Origin: Amaranthus tricolor | Lineage: Eukaryota; Streptophyta; Magnoliopsida; Caryophyllales; Amaranthaceae | Assembly: GCF_026212465.1 (NCBI RefSeq) | Contig: NC_080057.1 | Span: 17,060,124 to 17,124,123, forward strand | Length of the DNA: 64,000 nucleotides | Direction: 5' to 3' | Shown here: one piece after another, positions 38,201 to 50,075 of the stretch | Layout of the letters: each line of letters opens with the position of its first letter | Position numbering within the stretch: the first letter of the stretch is position 1 | Notes under the pieces: generated by a model | What the model was told of the DNA's origin: nothing | Databases searched by the model: none | What the model saw: the letters and a program-made list of their open reading frames with translations, nothing else | Made by a program: the position numbers and the translations under genes

Positions 38201-39811
38201 TTTTCCACTAGAAGAAGAGATAGAAACACCATCTCTTGTGTTTCAGTCTGTAGAAGCTAGTTGGGCAAAAACTTTGAAGAACAGGGCTTAAAATATTAGG
38301 CTAATGGAGGAAGATAATAGAAGGATGGCAGAGGAAGCAGAAGCTAAGGAGCAGCTTTTGGCCCAGCAGGCATATACTGTTGTTGTAGAGGTCCCTGTTT
38401 TGAATGTTGATGATGATGGGATTGAATATGTAAGAGTGTTTGCTACCTTAGCAGCTGATGAGGTTTTTCCAGGAGATTCACAAACTTAACCCTCATAACC
38501 TCCATGCTCACAACGAAAAACATCTTAACCAAAAACATCTCAACCAAATAACTCTCCAAGAAGAAAAAAGCTTACTCCAAAGAAGAAGAAAATACACCCT
38601 GCACAGTCAACCCAACAGCAGCCTAGGCAACCAACCCAACCCAAAGAACAAACCATCCTTAAACCCAAAGAGTGGAGGGTGCCTAGAAGCACTGCTATTA
38701 AGTTTGGCCTTCATGTTGGCATGAAAACTACAGCAGGAAGGCAAATTAACACTAGGAGCAAAAAAAAATTGGTGGTTGAAGAATTTGATGTTGAGTCTAA
38801 TGGTTGGCCTTCTGATGATAGTGAAGATGGTGATTATAAAGCTTTTGATGTTGAGGCTGATTCTGATATGGAGTTGGACATTGAGAATGAGTACATTGTG
38901 AGAGAAGAAGATGTTTGTGATAATATACATGAGAAGACCTTTGAGGATTACTTAGATGGGTCTCATGTGTTAGACAAAATGAACAAAAATGGTAAACTCT
39001 GGTCTCACTTACCATTTGGATCCATTGTTCTTGAGGATTGGTTGATTTTTTAAACCAAAACACAGTTTCTAGATGTATTCAGAGATTACTGCATACAAGA
39101 GGGCTTCTCTATTTCATTTGACCATGCTGACAGTAAGAGGTACAGTTGACCATGTATACAAAGAACTAGGCCACAATGCAGTGATATGCAAGGCAATATA
39201 GACATCAGCAAAGAAGGCAGAACATGCAGCTTTCTCTTCACAGCAAGGAAACACAAGGGGAAAGAGAAAGGTTGCTGCTTAGCATTGTTTAGTGTCATTT
39301 TTTGGTGAACAGTGTTCAAGTTGCTTTTGAACAAAATGTTTACTTGATTTGTATGACACTTCTTTTGTTTATCACAATTCCAATGTATGCACAAACTAGC
39401 CCTTACACTCTGCCAACAGCTATATTTTTTTAAAAAGTGGTATTTGACGCAAAAAAAAATAAAAAAAATAAAAAAAATGATGGTAGATGGTGAATTATTA
39501 ATTTACCACAAACGGCACACTGACGGCAATTGTCATTAATGGTATTATGTGCTAACGTACGAAAACTCAATGGTATAAGGTGAATTAAAAAATTTGTGTG
39601 ATACATGGTGAATTTCGGAGAAATTCAGTGGTATAACATGAAATATCCGTTGTTTTTTTATTTTTATTCTTCAGGTTTTTTTTCTAGATCTCTAAGCTCT
39701 AATTTAGACCCTATTTAGATATCCAAATCCAAAAACATACAAAACAAGTTACTTTTAATACCTCATTTCTTTATGGAATTCTTCATTTTTATTTTAAATA
39801 GATAATCAACC

Positions 39812-40439
39812 TGTTGTGTTAACATTTATTTTCTCATTTATTTATTTATTTAATTATTAATATCATATTACCTTAATACCCTTTGACTTTTCGAGTTGAC
39901 TTTGACCCTCGGTCAAGGGGCTTTTCTGAATTTCTCAACTACCTTGCTTGGTACCTAAGTTAATAACTCCCAGGAACCCTAACTTCCATTATGTAACGGT
40001 CCATTACTCTCCACTCATTACCATGATTCCCCCTTTTATGCCAATAACTACCCACTACCATCCATCATACCCATGATGATCTACTCCCTCTCCACCATTA
40101 TAAATAGAGACAGCCAGCATCAAGGGGAGGGGATCCGATAAAAGCTCTCCTGAAATCCTTATTCACAATCCTCTTCATTAACCTACCCAAATACAAGCAG
40201 CTTCTACCCTAACATCCATATTCCTACATTTTATCTATAATCGTTTGTTCATTAATCTCTCATCTCCGTTCTAACTTGAGCGTTGGAGGGGTATTCTGGG
40301 AGATCACGCCCCGGGCAAGGCTAACGTGTTGTGTTGCAGGAATTCAGGACACTTCCTTTCTGATGAATTCTGATCTCGATAACACTTCCTCTTTAAGTAT
40401 TTAAAGTGTCTCGCACTTCCTCGTTTCACATTCGAAACA
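39812..40439 (+). repeat. 5' LTR of the gypsy element
   Basis: TG...CA LTR with a TATA box (CATTATAAATAGAGA, about 40098) and a downstream transcribed R-like region. Confidence 0.95.
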
Positions 40440-40441
40440 GT

Positions 40442-40460
40442 TTGGCGCCGTCTGTGGGGA
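40442..40460 (+). other. Primer-binding site of the gypsy element
   Basis: The sequence TTGGCGCCGTCTGTGGGGA, typical of plant Tat/RIRE2-like gypsy elements, sits just after LTR1. Confidence 0.85.
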
Positions 40461-40474
40461 GAGAACAAAAAGTC

Positions 40475-42801
40475 ATGGTTCCCAAGAGAAATCCAACACA
40501 AACCGCTACCGTGCACAGCACAGCTACAGACACTTCAGCGGGTCACGCTAACAACCAAGCCGTGACTCGCCGTGATCTGGACATGCTAGCACGAAACCTC
40601 ACTGCTGCTTTCTCCGATGAACTCCGCGCCGTCATAAATCATAATAACCTTGCTCAACAACGAGTATTGGAAGACATGGCGGACCAAATAAAGAATCTGC
40701 GAGAACGAATCGAGCCCCATAATGAGATACCGAAATCCCACGAATCTCAGGATGGGAACTCAGGGATGTCACGTTCCAGCAGAAGAAATAAGAAGAGACG
40801 GGAGAGATCAAGGACCCAATCAAGCCTCAACAGAAGTGACTCCCAAGATGGTGAATCTAAAACCGCCTCTCGAGATGCCCGTACTTACCTGGAAAGCAAG
40901 AAGCAGAGGGCATCCGAAAGTGTTCAATCATTGGGGGACAAAAGGAGGGAAGAAAAGAAGAAAGCGCAACTCACGGGATTTAGCCATCCCACCAGCCCCA
41001 TCATAATGCCGCGGAATGAGACTGGCGAGGGTAATCTTCCCGAAGACCCCGTGCCAATAAGCTCCCCGCTGGCTCCGGAAGTACTAAATACTCCAACCCG
41101 GCGAAAATAAAGATCCCAAATATGACGGCCTTCGATGGAACATCCTGCCCGGAGGAACACTTGATCGCATACAAAAACTATATGTTACTGTACACCACCA
41201 ATCCAGCATTGTGGTGCAAATTCTTCCCAACTACTCTCACAGGAGTAGCCTTGACGTGGTATACCTCCCTTCCAGGGGGAAGTATCCACACTTTTGCCCA
41301 ATTAGAAAGCAAATTCTTAGGTCACTTTGTAGCATCCAGAAGGCAGGAGAAATCAAACTTCCACTTGCTCAGCATAACGCAATTGGAAGGGTAATCCATA
41401 ACATCATATTTGAAGAAGTTCCATGAGGCGGTGCTAGAAGTAACTGATTTGGAAGAATCAGTCGCCTTAAACGCCCTGATCAACGGAATGAAGGCTCAAA
41501 GGCTGAAGTTCCAGTTGGTCGAGAGTCAAGTGAAGACATACGCGGAGGCAATGAAACAATGTCAAAGCTACGTCACGGCCTTTGAGATATGTCAGGCACA
41601 TGACCCCAAAAAGCGAAGGTCAGATAAGGATCCAATATCCTCCCATCAATCCTCAAGGAATAGAGAGGAATACTCTTCAAGGAGGGATAGAAACTACATG
41701 TCGCGTCGTCCTGAACCCCCATCAGATATGAGACCTCCACGATCCAGACATGTATATGTCACGGAAGGGGAAGCCAGGACACGGAATTTGCTCGAAAGAG
41801 ATAACAATTCGATGTTCAACTGCAACAGAAAAGACATATTCTTCGCCATTCAGGACGAGTTGCCAACTCCACCTCCTACTGCCACCCCCTCTGATCGTCG
41901 CAACTACAATTTGTGGTGTGATTACCACAAAGAACATGGCCATACCTTGGCCCAATGTCGCGAACTCAAGCGTATCCTACATCAGCTAGCCGACGAGGGG
42001 AAGCTAATACGATTCATCAATCGGAAAGACTATGGCACAAGAAGCGATGTTGAAGAAAGACCTTGGAATCCAAAGCGTAGATCTCCCAGAAGAGATGAGA
42101 CCAGACGCGAAAGTTCCAACACTCAAGGAACTATCAACATGATTTTCGGCGGCTACTCCGAAGAATACCCTACTATTCGCACTGCGAGAGACCGCGTCCA
42201 TACTCTACTCAAAGGACCACCAAAAACCACATCAAAGGGGCCCATCATGAGGTTCAATGCTACTACTTCCCAACCGTTGCAACAACCACACACTGATCCT
42301 TTAGTGGTTACCATCAAGATTGGGCAAATGATGGTGAGGCGAGTATTGGTGGATATCGGAAGCACGGCCAATCTTATAATGATGGCATGCCTCAGGAAAA
42401 TGAAGTTCGAAGAAAATCACTTACCACCCCTCGATAAATCCTTGATCGGGTTCGGAGGAAATCAAGTCATACCCTTGGGAACAATCGTACTCCCTGTATG
42501 GGTGAGGGAGAAAGACAAAAGCAGAACAATGCCCATACGATTCACGATGGTGGACCTGACATTCCCTTATAATGCCATCATGGGACTCCCGCTCATCAAC
42601 AAAATCAAAGCCGCAATCTTCCCTCATCAACTTTTATTGCAATTTGAACAAGATGACGGACAAGTACGTATTCTTAAGGGAGACCAGGTAATGGCCCGCC
42701 AATGCCTCATCAACAGCATGAAACGGGAAACTTCCGTCATCCCCTCCAAAAGAGGAAGGGGAGAAAAGTCACCATCCGTCATGAGTGTACATGGACAATA
42801 G
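40475..42801 (+). pseudogene. gypsy gag-protease, frameshifted
   Basis: ATG at 40475 (MVPKRNPTQT) follows the primer site by 14 bp. It opens with a coiled-coil-like N-terminus (RRDLDMLARNLTAAF, LAQQRVLEDMADQIKNLRER) and a basic Ser/Arg-rich linker. The retrotransposon gag domain spans about 41110-41580 (MTAFDGTSCPEEHL, TLTGVALTWYTSLPGGS, FASRR-like VASRRQEKSNFHLLSITQLEG, ALNALINGMKAQRLKFQLVE). A zinc-finger-like WCDYHKEHGHTLAQC lies at ~41914 and the aspartic protease domain is near 42300-42640. Lesions: a frameshift between about 41085 and 41122, and a stop at 41392-41394 where Glu is usual. The protease reads VDIGSTAN rather than D-S/T-G. The frame ends at 42801 with no RT behind it. Confidence 0.9.
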
Positions 42802-45335
42802 CTCTCATTCATCAGTCTCAATTTCAACTAAAAGCAGCGTTAGTCGAATTAGACAATAGCTCTCATTCATCAGTTACAATCATTTTTCCGTCACAATTTC
42901 AATTTCAATATGGCAGAAGTTTCAACAATTCATTCATCCTCCAACGTCAAGTTTCAATGTTTCCAATTATTCGGTGTTATATTCTACTTTCTCATAATTA
43001 TCTAGTCTTCAAAATGTAGAGTTTTCGAACGTACTTGACATCCGTTTACACAGCCTTAAGTTATCAAGTATCAGACGCCCACTAAACTTCCTTATTGCAA
43101 ATCCTTTTAAAATCAGCGATTTTTATAAACTCGGCAGAAATCAGTGGCATTTGTGAATCGGACCCCTTGAGGGGGTCCAATGATAAAAAAAATTCAAGTA
43201 ATCCTAAAATCAGTGTTTTCCATATCCTCGGCAGAAATCATTGGCATCTGTAAAGTCGGACCCCCAAGGTGGGTGGAGATGTTGATAATTCTTCTAAGTC
43301 ACCGAGCCTTCGCACGAAACCGTAGGGTCGAAAAGTCGAACCCCAAAATAGGTCTTAAAAGCTAAGAACCTTGGGATAAATCTAAGTATGAAAGGAATGC
43401 TCATATTTCGTCCGACTTATAGACGTGACTGGTCAGTTGCCGCATCATCCATACTAGCTGTGGAATGTGTTGAGGTCACGTCATCCTTGTCAACGTTGCA
43501 CTTTGTAACAATTCCTTCAAGCGCTGACACCAATACGCCAAATTCGTAAAGTCGACAAATCGGGCCCCTTATATTATTTAGTCCTGAATTCATTTGCTAA
43601 GGGAAGCGTTCACCACACATCCGCGGAAGTATTCCATTTTCCACGAACTGCCCGACAACTGCAAAAAGTAGTTGAGGCTTCTGAATTGAATCTTTAAAAC
43701 TTGCGGAAGACATCACGAAGGAGCCGCAGTGGCTATAGAACTTCGAGAATATTGGTTGTGTCTGCAGAGTCTATAAGTCGGACTCTATATATAACCTACT
43801 TTCTTGCAATTTTTCTTAGTTATGAAAATTCCGCAAAGAATCCATGCAGGTATTATTTATTCCGCGGCAATGTTCTATATAGCTGAGTTCACTTGCCTTG
43901 TTGTTGCCCTACAATTCCTATAAAGCATGAAACAATTATTGTGGAAGATGTCCGTTTCATCGATAAGTCGGACCCCCAATGAGAGGGGGAATATGGATAA
44001 TTTTTCTAAGTATCTAAACACTTGAATGTGTCCGGGGAGTCGATAAGTCAAACTTCCAAGGTGTGTGAAGATGTTGATAATTTCTCTAAGTTATCAGGCT
44101 TCCTCGCGAAGCCGTAAGGTCGATATGTCGGACCCTAATTTAGATCCCAAAAGTTAAAAACGTTGGAATAAATCTAAGTATGAGGATTGCTCATTCCACC
44201 GTCCGACTTATAGACGTGGCGGATCTTTTGCCGCGTCACCCGTGATAGCCGTGGAATACAATGAGGCCGCGTCATCCTTCTCATCGTTACAAACCCCTGC
44301 ATGATCAACTTACAATTTTTCAAAGTTCCAATAAATCCGTGCTCATTGTGGAAGGTGTTCGTATGGTCGATAAGTTGGACTCCCAGGTGCCTCCAATAAT
44401 TTTGTGAAATATTTTAAGTATGGAAGGATTTTCATATTGTCCGTATGGTTGAAGACGCGGACCTTTGCACTCATTCCACGTCACAGAAAAATTTGAAACT
44501 CGTCAAGATGAGGAATTACTCAAAATACTTGTTCCGCCATATAGATAAGTCGGACCCCTTAGGTCCCCCAGTGAAGATTGAAAAATCTAAGTATAAATTC
44601 AAGCCGCGTCATCAACCGCCCAAGTGATTTATTATTCGGACTTCAAGATGTATGTGGGTCAACTAATTCGTGCCGCGGCATATTATCCTCCTAAGACCCC
44701 GACATATAATACAATAATATATAAATAGAATAAAGTCAAACTTGTATCTTGTCCGTGAGGTAGATAAGTCGGACCCCCCCTTGGCAAGCAAATTCCAAAA
44801 AATAATCTAAGTCTTGGAACTTCCGCGGCATTAGAGTAGCATAAACTGGGCTGGAAGTATCAAAATATAAAAAGTTCTCGCGAAATGTTATATGTTGGTG
44901 ATGTTGACTCAGTTGGTTAGAGTACCCTTGCCATTCATCCTTGGTTGCGGGATCAATCCTTCACATATACATTTTGCTGCTGGACGCCACAGCCGGCTGG
45001 GGCTACCTCATGGCATGTTGCAAGCCGCGGATTTGGTTCGCCTTGTTCGTTTTCTATAAAGACTTGGTGTGTCTCACATGATTATTTTGAAAATGTCGTA
45101 ACTTTTTCGTTACAACTCGGAATTCGACGCGTGAACAGTCGATTCAAAGCTCACAAGCCCAATTTTCATGATTCGTCAAAAGGTCCGCCGAATTATGGAT
45201 ATATTCATCTCCTTGAGCATTCGAGTGTCCTCCATGATCGTGTTTCTCCATGAATTCAGTTTTGATAGATGAGTATCGTTTCCGCATAAAAAAAGATGTT
45301 TCAAGCCGTTGCGTCTCTCTCCTCACATCATCCTT
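42802..45335 (+). other. Non-coding internal region of the gypsy element
   Basis: It replaces the usual RT-RNase H-integrase segment. It carries at least eight diverged copies of GATAAGTCGGACCCC and a diverged ~230 bp duplication (about 43270-43500 versus 44060-44290), sharing GTCCGACTTATAGACGTG and CGTCATCCTT. A tRNA-like A/B-box pair lies at 44905-44959. No significant ORF. Confidence 0.75.
44905..44959 (+). other. tRNA-like A-box/B-box pair (SINE-like)
   Basis: TGACTCAGTTGG (44905-44916) resembles a pol III A box and GGATCAATCC (44950-44959) a B box, about 34 bp apart as in tRNAs. The flanking arms do not fold into a good cloverleaf by eye, so this is at most a tRNA-derived or SINE-derived piece inside the element. 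Confidence 0.35.
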
Positions 45336-45351
45336 CATGTGTGGGGCTAAA

Positions 45352-45998
45352 TGTTGTGGTAACATTTATTTTCTCATTTATTTATTTATTTAATTATTAA
45401 TATCATATTACCTTAATACCCTTTGACTTTTTGGGTTGACTTTGACCTTTCGGTCAAGGGGCTTTTCTGAATTTCTCAACTACCTTGCTTGGTCCCTAAG
45501 TTAATAGCTCCCAGGAACCCTAACTTCCATTATGTAACTGCCCATTACTCTCCACTCATTACCATGATTCCCCCTTTTATGCCAATAACTACCCACTACC
45601 ATCAATCATACCCATGATGATCTACTCCCTCTCAGAAATAACTCCCTCTCGACCATTATAAATAGAGATAGTCAGCATCAAGGGGAGGGGATCCGATAAA
45701 AGCTCTCCTGAAATCCTTATTCACAATCCTCTTCATTAACCTACCCAAATACAAGCAGCTTCTACCCTAACATCCATTTTCTTGCATTCTATCTTATAAT
45801 CGTTTGTTCATTAATCTCTCATCTCCATTCTAACTCTAGCGTCGGAGGGGTTTTCCAGGAGATCACTCCCCGGGCAAGGCTAACGTGTTGTGTTGCAGGA
45901 ATTCAGGACACTTCCTTTCCGCTGATTGCTGATCTCGCTAACACTTCCTCTTCAAGTATTTAAAGTGTCTCGCACTTCCTCGTTTCACATTCGAAACA
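45352..45998 (+). repeat. 3' LTR of the gypsy element
   Basis: A near-copy of the 5' LTR with a 17 bp partial tandem insertion (AGAAATAACTCCCTCTC) before the TATA box. Confidence 0.95.
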
Positions 45999-46003
45999 CA
46001 ACC

Positions 46004-46641
46004 TAAGTTTGTAATTTTTTTCAAGTATAATATTTTCAAATGATTGACAGAGAATTAGTGCTCGAGTATAAACCGAATGTCAAATACCTCAACGATCCAC
46101 ATTTAATTCTATTTGACAAACCAAGATTGGGTTGGGATGGGAAGGCCAAGTTGAATAGGCCCGACCCAATTAAGCCCATTTTTTAAAGCTTGGCTGGGCC
46201 CATTCCAATTAGGCTTGGCTTGGCATGACCCTTGTCCATCCTGTTACACAATTCTTCCCAACTAAGTATTTTTTTATAAAAACAGAAACGCTGTCACATG
46301 GATAGAAGCACCCAGGGCCCAACATATTTAGAGGGTCTAATTTCAGTGTAATCCGTGAGTCTATAGTAGACATTTGCAGGAAGAAGCCAAGTTTGAGAAA
46401 GGAGAAAGAAGTTGAATTTTTTAAAAAATAATTTATTTTCAATATAAAGAAATTCGTCAATATTATTTTTTCAAGTACTTATTAAAGATCAGAATCGATA
46501 TACAACCAGGATGACTCATATTTATTACTTTGCCTAAGGCCTACACGAGGCACTGAAAGCACCTCAAAAGACAAAGATAGAATTGAGAACAAGTAGCCAT
46601 GAAAACAAATATTCTAATTATTTATTTTAACTTTTAAATAG
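46004..46641. other. Intergenic; possible old hAT-like remnant
   Basis: At 46130-46240 GGCCCGACCCAATTAAGCCC and GGCTTGGCTTGGC words resemble subterminal text of hAT-like MITEs, but no paired termini were found. No gene. Confidence 0.35.
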
Positions 46642-46913
46642 TACTTTCTCAGTTCCAATATATTTGCTATATTTTATTTTTTACACAATTTAATATGCTA
46701 TTTTGATTATTTATATATTAAACTATTCACATCTAAAAATTATAAAAACACAATATTATAAAAGTATGCGATTAAACGATTCAAACAAAACATATGGAGT
46801 GTCAAAAAGTCATAATTTTTTCTTACACACTAGCCACAATATATAAAATAAACTTGAATGATTAATAATATCAAAAACCCTTATGTAGTGACTATTTCAG
46901 AACGGAGGAAGTA
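46642..46913. mobile_element. Stowaway-type MITE, 272 bp
   Basis: Inverted ends TACTTTCTCAGTTCC and GAACGGAGGAAGTA with TA target. The interior contains the family words AAAAATTATAAAAACACAAT and CACACTAGCCACAATAT. Confidence 0.75.
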
Positions 46914-47168
46914 TATCAAAGTCACTTCCCTTCTTATTTATTTGCAGAAAAAAAGTCATAGTTTACACATTCACCACCATCATCCCAATTGTTGAGTCTT
47001 ATCCTTTCCTACAACATTTTAAGGGTCCTATGCAGTAGCACTGTTTGCAGATGGCATTCTCTAGCATGCATATCCAACTACTACTCACTAATTCAGGTAT
47101 ATTTGCCCCAACTAAGACATATGAAGTGTGAAATTCACAAAATTCAACCTGATTTACCATTAATCACA

Positions 47169-47622
47169 AGGTCCATTTGGTTGTCGGTAAATGATAATAT
47201 ATGGTAAAATGGTAATTGAAAGTTAGTGTAGTCTTGATAAGAAAATAATTCATCTCATGTCTTAGCAAGTTTATTCTAATGTATTACCATTGAAAAAGCA
47301 TCGTGAGACGGGTCCATAAAAATAGCCCATTAATAAAAAAAACATAAAAACAATGAAATCTGAATTCACACTTGTATACAAAATAACTTTTTTCTAAATA
47401 GTTTGGGCTAATTTAATTAAAGTTGTCTAACGATGAGATGACCTCAATAAAAAATTTAGTCTTGAAATTATGATGTTAGAAGGTAATGAACATTTGTAAA
47501 ATAAAAACTTTTATGTGATCAAAGTTTAATTACCATGATAATGACTTGATACATTTTTTAAATATTATTTACAATATAAGTCACTCTAATTACTATTATT
47601 TAATATCAACAATTAAATGGAC
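47169..47622. mobile_element. MITE copy 3 (family of 27031/28483), with an inner insertion
   Basis: Ends GGTCCATTTGGTTGTCGG and, inward, TAGTCCATTTAATTGTTGAT. A separate small element with GTGAGACGGGTCC at its left and CGATGAGATGACCTCA at its right (about 47300-47450) appears nested inside. Non-coding. Confidence 0.55.
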
Positions 47623-47884
47623 TATAAAAATTATTGAAATTGATCACAACTATATTGATACTGTTAAAAACATTTGTGACCAAAACGAAAATAACAATAG
47701 CATGTTTTGTCCTTATTTCATACGTACATTTCCCGTTCCTTTAGACTTTAATCTCAAAATCGACCATTCCGCTCGTAAGTTGTTCCCTCAACATGCTACT
47801 TCATTAAATTAACAATTCATAATAGACTCGATTTCAAAATATAATTAAAATTGTATAAAAATAAATATAGAATTAAGACTCGAT

Positions 47885-48160
47885 TGTCAAGGAACTCAAA
47901 TCAAAATGCTTAATATAAGTTGATGATTGAGGCTTTAATATATATTATATATTCTAACACGCCCTTCACACGAGAGCTCTTTGACTAGAAGGTGTGGAAG
48001 CACCACATGCTCTCCTCATACCTGGCACTAGAATTCCACTTTAAATGAGGGGTGATTGAGATTTAAACTTGTGTTTTCTTGTCACACTGGCTCTAACACC
48101 ATATTAAGAAACTAACTCAACCAATAGTTTAAACCCTAAGATATTCTACATACTCCAATG
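47885..48160 (-). mobile_element. Second TRIM retrotransposon, 276 bp
   Basis: Read on the minus strand: a short LTR (48160-48102), primer site TGGTGTTAGAGCC (48101-48089), about 130 bp internal with a B-box-like AAGTTTAAATCTCAA, the tract GAAGGGCG, then a second LTR (47959-47885) TGTTAGAATATATAATATAT...CCTTGACA. The perfect TSD TCGAT lies at 47880-47884 and 48161-48165. No coding capacity. Partial relatives lie at 55765-55960 and 59600-59715. Confidence 0.85.
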
Positions 48161-48165
48161 TCGAT

Positions 48166-50075
48166 TTTAAACCGACTTGAATCACTTAATCAAAAATTAA
48201 CCCGATTATCCAGATAACCAACTCCATAAATAGCTTATGACGTGTTTCACAAGGTGCATCACTCACACCTTGTGTTGCGGTCTTGTGAATTTGAGATACT
48301 CATTTATAATGGGACCTCAACCAATATTATCAACCAGGACCACTGTTTTTGACTAAATTTGTACTAGCATGTCTTTTTGAATAATTAACATTAAATAGAA
48401 AAAGAAGTCTTTAAAAATAATGATAATAAATAAAGAAGGAGATTTAATTATGTTAATAATATAAAATATATTTAAAACCTATGAATGATATTTAAAGAAA
48501 GTAGTAGATTTATTTTTAAATTGTAAAATAATGACTCAAAATAGAAAATGAGACGAATTAAGAGGGATATAATTAACAAGTATTTTCTAAAGGTGTACAT
48601 TCAAGTGTTTGGATTGATTTTAATTATCATATCTCGAGTCAGATAAATTTCGCCTTTTGTAATTGACAAATGATTTAATTTTTATATATACAAATATTTC
48701 AGATGAAATCAAATTAAATCATACTCAATTTTAATTCGATTTCAATTAATCAGATGAATTTCGTAAATTGTATTATTTCCGCAGGAAAACAAAGACTCGA
48801 AATAGGCTCATAAATAGCGATCATTAAATTCAGAGCCTAAAACGCCAAATTTATCACATGTTGTTGAATGTTGATAGCTACTAATTAAAATGCAATATTG
48901 ATGCAGCGACTGATCACTTGAAAGCACATAGTAAAAGAAAGCGCAATCAGCACTCAGGACTACTTGTACGGCTTATTTTGTTGTTGACATTTCCTTGCTT
49001 TGTCCTTACAATGCTTCCTACCGTATTCTAGATCTTGACCATGCAACCCTTACTCTAAATTCTTTTTAATATAGATCTTTGACAATTCTACTACTTTATC
49101 TGTTCCTCATAATTTGTATATGTTTATTTTATAAGGCCAATATCAATAAAAAAGTAAAATCGAGTTGGGGTTTAATTAAACAAAATAAGAAGTAATTAAC
49201 AAAAATAAATGGTTAAGATGATTAAAATAATAAATTTCTAGTGGAAGACATTGAAAAGCGGGTAGGCAGCAAATTATGGTCTTTAGATACTAAATATACT
49301 ACTATAGGCTACTAACTAATAGATATTAAAGCGTCATTTTTCTTTTTTTTTTTTTTGGATGGCCCGAGTATAGGCCTCTCTTGTCCTCTAAAAACATCGA
49401 CCCTAAGAATAGGACCATTACTAAAAAAATAAAAAATGTAAAATTAGTGAAACAAATCAAAATAGAAATAATATTAATTGAGAGCAAACACGGAAAAAGT
49501 ATTTGACCGTGGGCAAGATATCCATCATTCAACGTGACACATATTGGACGAGTCTGGAATATTAAAAAGAGCAATCATTTATTACGATTGAAGCTTTAAA
49601 CATAAAATCTTAACAATAAGATTCAGTTTTGGTAAAATAAATATTAGCAATAAGTTTATCATCGCGTATCGTTTTCAAATTTGTTCAAGCTGCTTTGCAT
49701 ATATTACAACTATACAAGTGATACGTGCAAGAAAGTCTTGCTCGATTTCCTTATTGATCGAATACGGGCAAATGATCAAAGTAGATAAAATCTTGCAACC
49801 TAAATTATTTAATTAATATCTCTTCTATGGCCAACTTGTTTGACTTTTGAGCTTTTTCAAGAGTATAAATAGCAATGTGATAAATATTGTATCAAGTGTC
49901 AAAAAAAAAAAAAAAAAGGTTGAAATGTAGAATAAACAAACATTGAAATTGGTTGTTTTTCATACTAGATTTGATATTTGAAATGAGAGCTAGAATAGAG
50001 TCTAAGATACAATACTCAATCTCTAATATCACCAAGATCGAAGGTATAATGTACTTTGATGAACAAATGATACTA
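48166..50075. other. Intergenic, nothing recognised
   Basis: AT-rich DNA. A one-ended Stowaway-like start (TACTTTATCTGTTCCTC, 49101) is present. No gene, RNA or complete element seen. Confidence 0.4.

Larger units (their letters stand above)
39812..45998 (+). mobile_element. Non-autonomous Ty3/gypsy element with gag and protease only
   Basis: LTRs at 39812-40439 (628 bp) and 45352-45998 (647 bp) begin TGTTGTGKTAACATTT and end CATTCGAAACA. The perfect TSD CAACC lies at 39807-39811 and 45999-46003. By eye the LTRs differ at about 30 positions plus a 17 bp insertion in LTR2 (near 45633), roughly 95% identity. The primer site TTGGCGCCGTCTGTGGGGA starts two bases after LTR1, and the polypurine-like TGTGGGGCTAAA precedes LTR2. 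Between lie gag-protease (40475-42801) and 2.5 kb with no reverse transcriptase, RNase H or integrase. Confidence 0.95.

Noticed and set aside
40722..41006. 94-codon alternative frame overlapping gypsy gag
   Set aside because: It is an out-of-frame shadow of the Ser/Arg-rich gag linker.
44901..44970. Candidate functional tRNA gene
   Set aside because: A- and B-box-like words are present but the stems do not pair into a convincing cloverleaf and no usable anticodon arm is visible.
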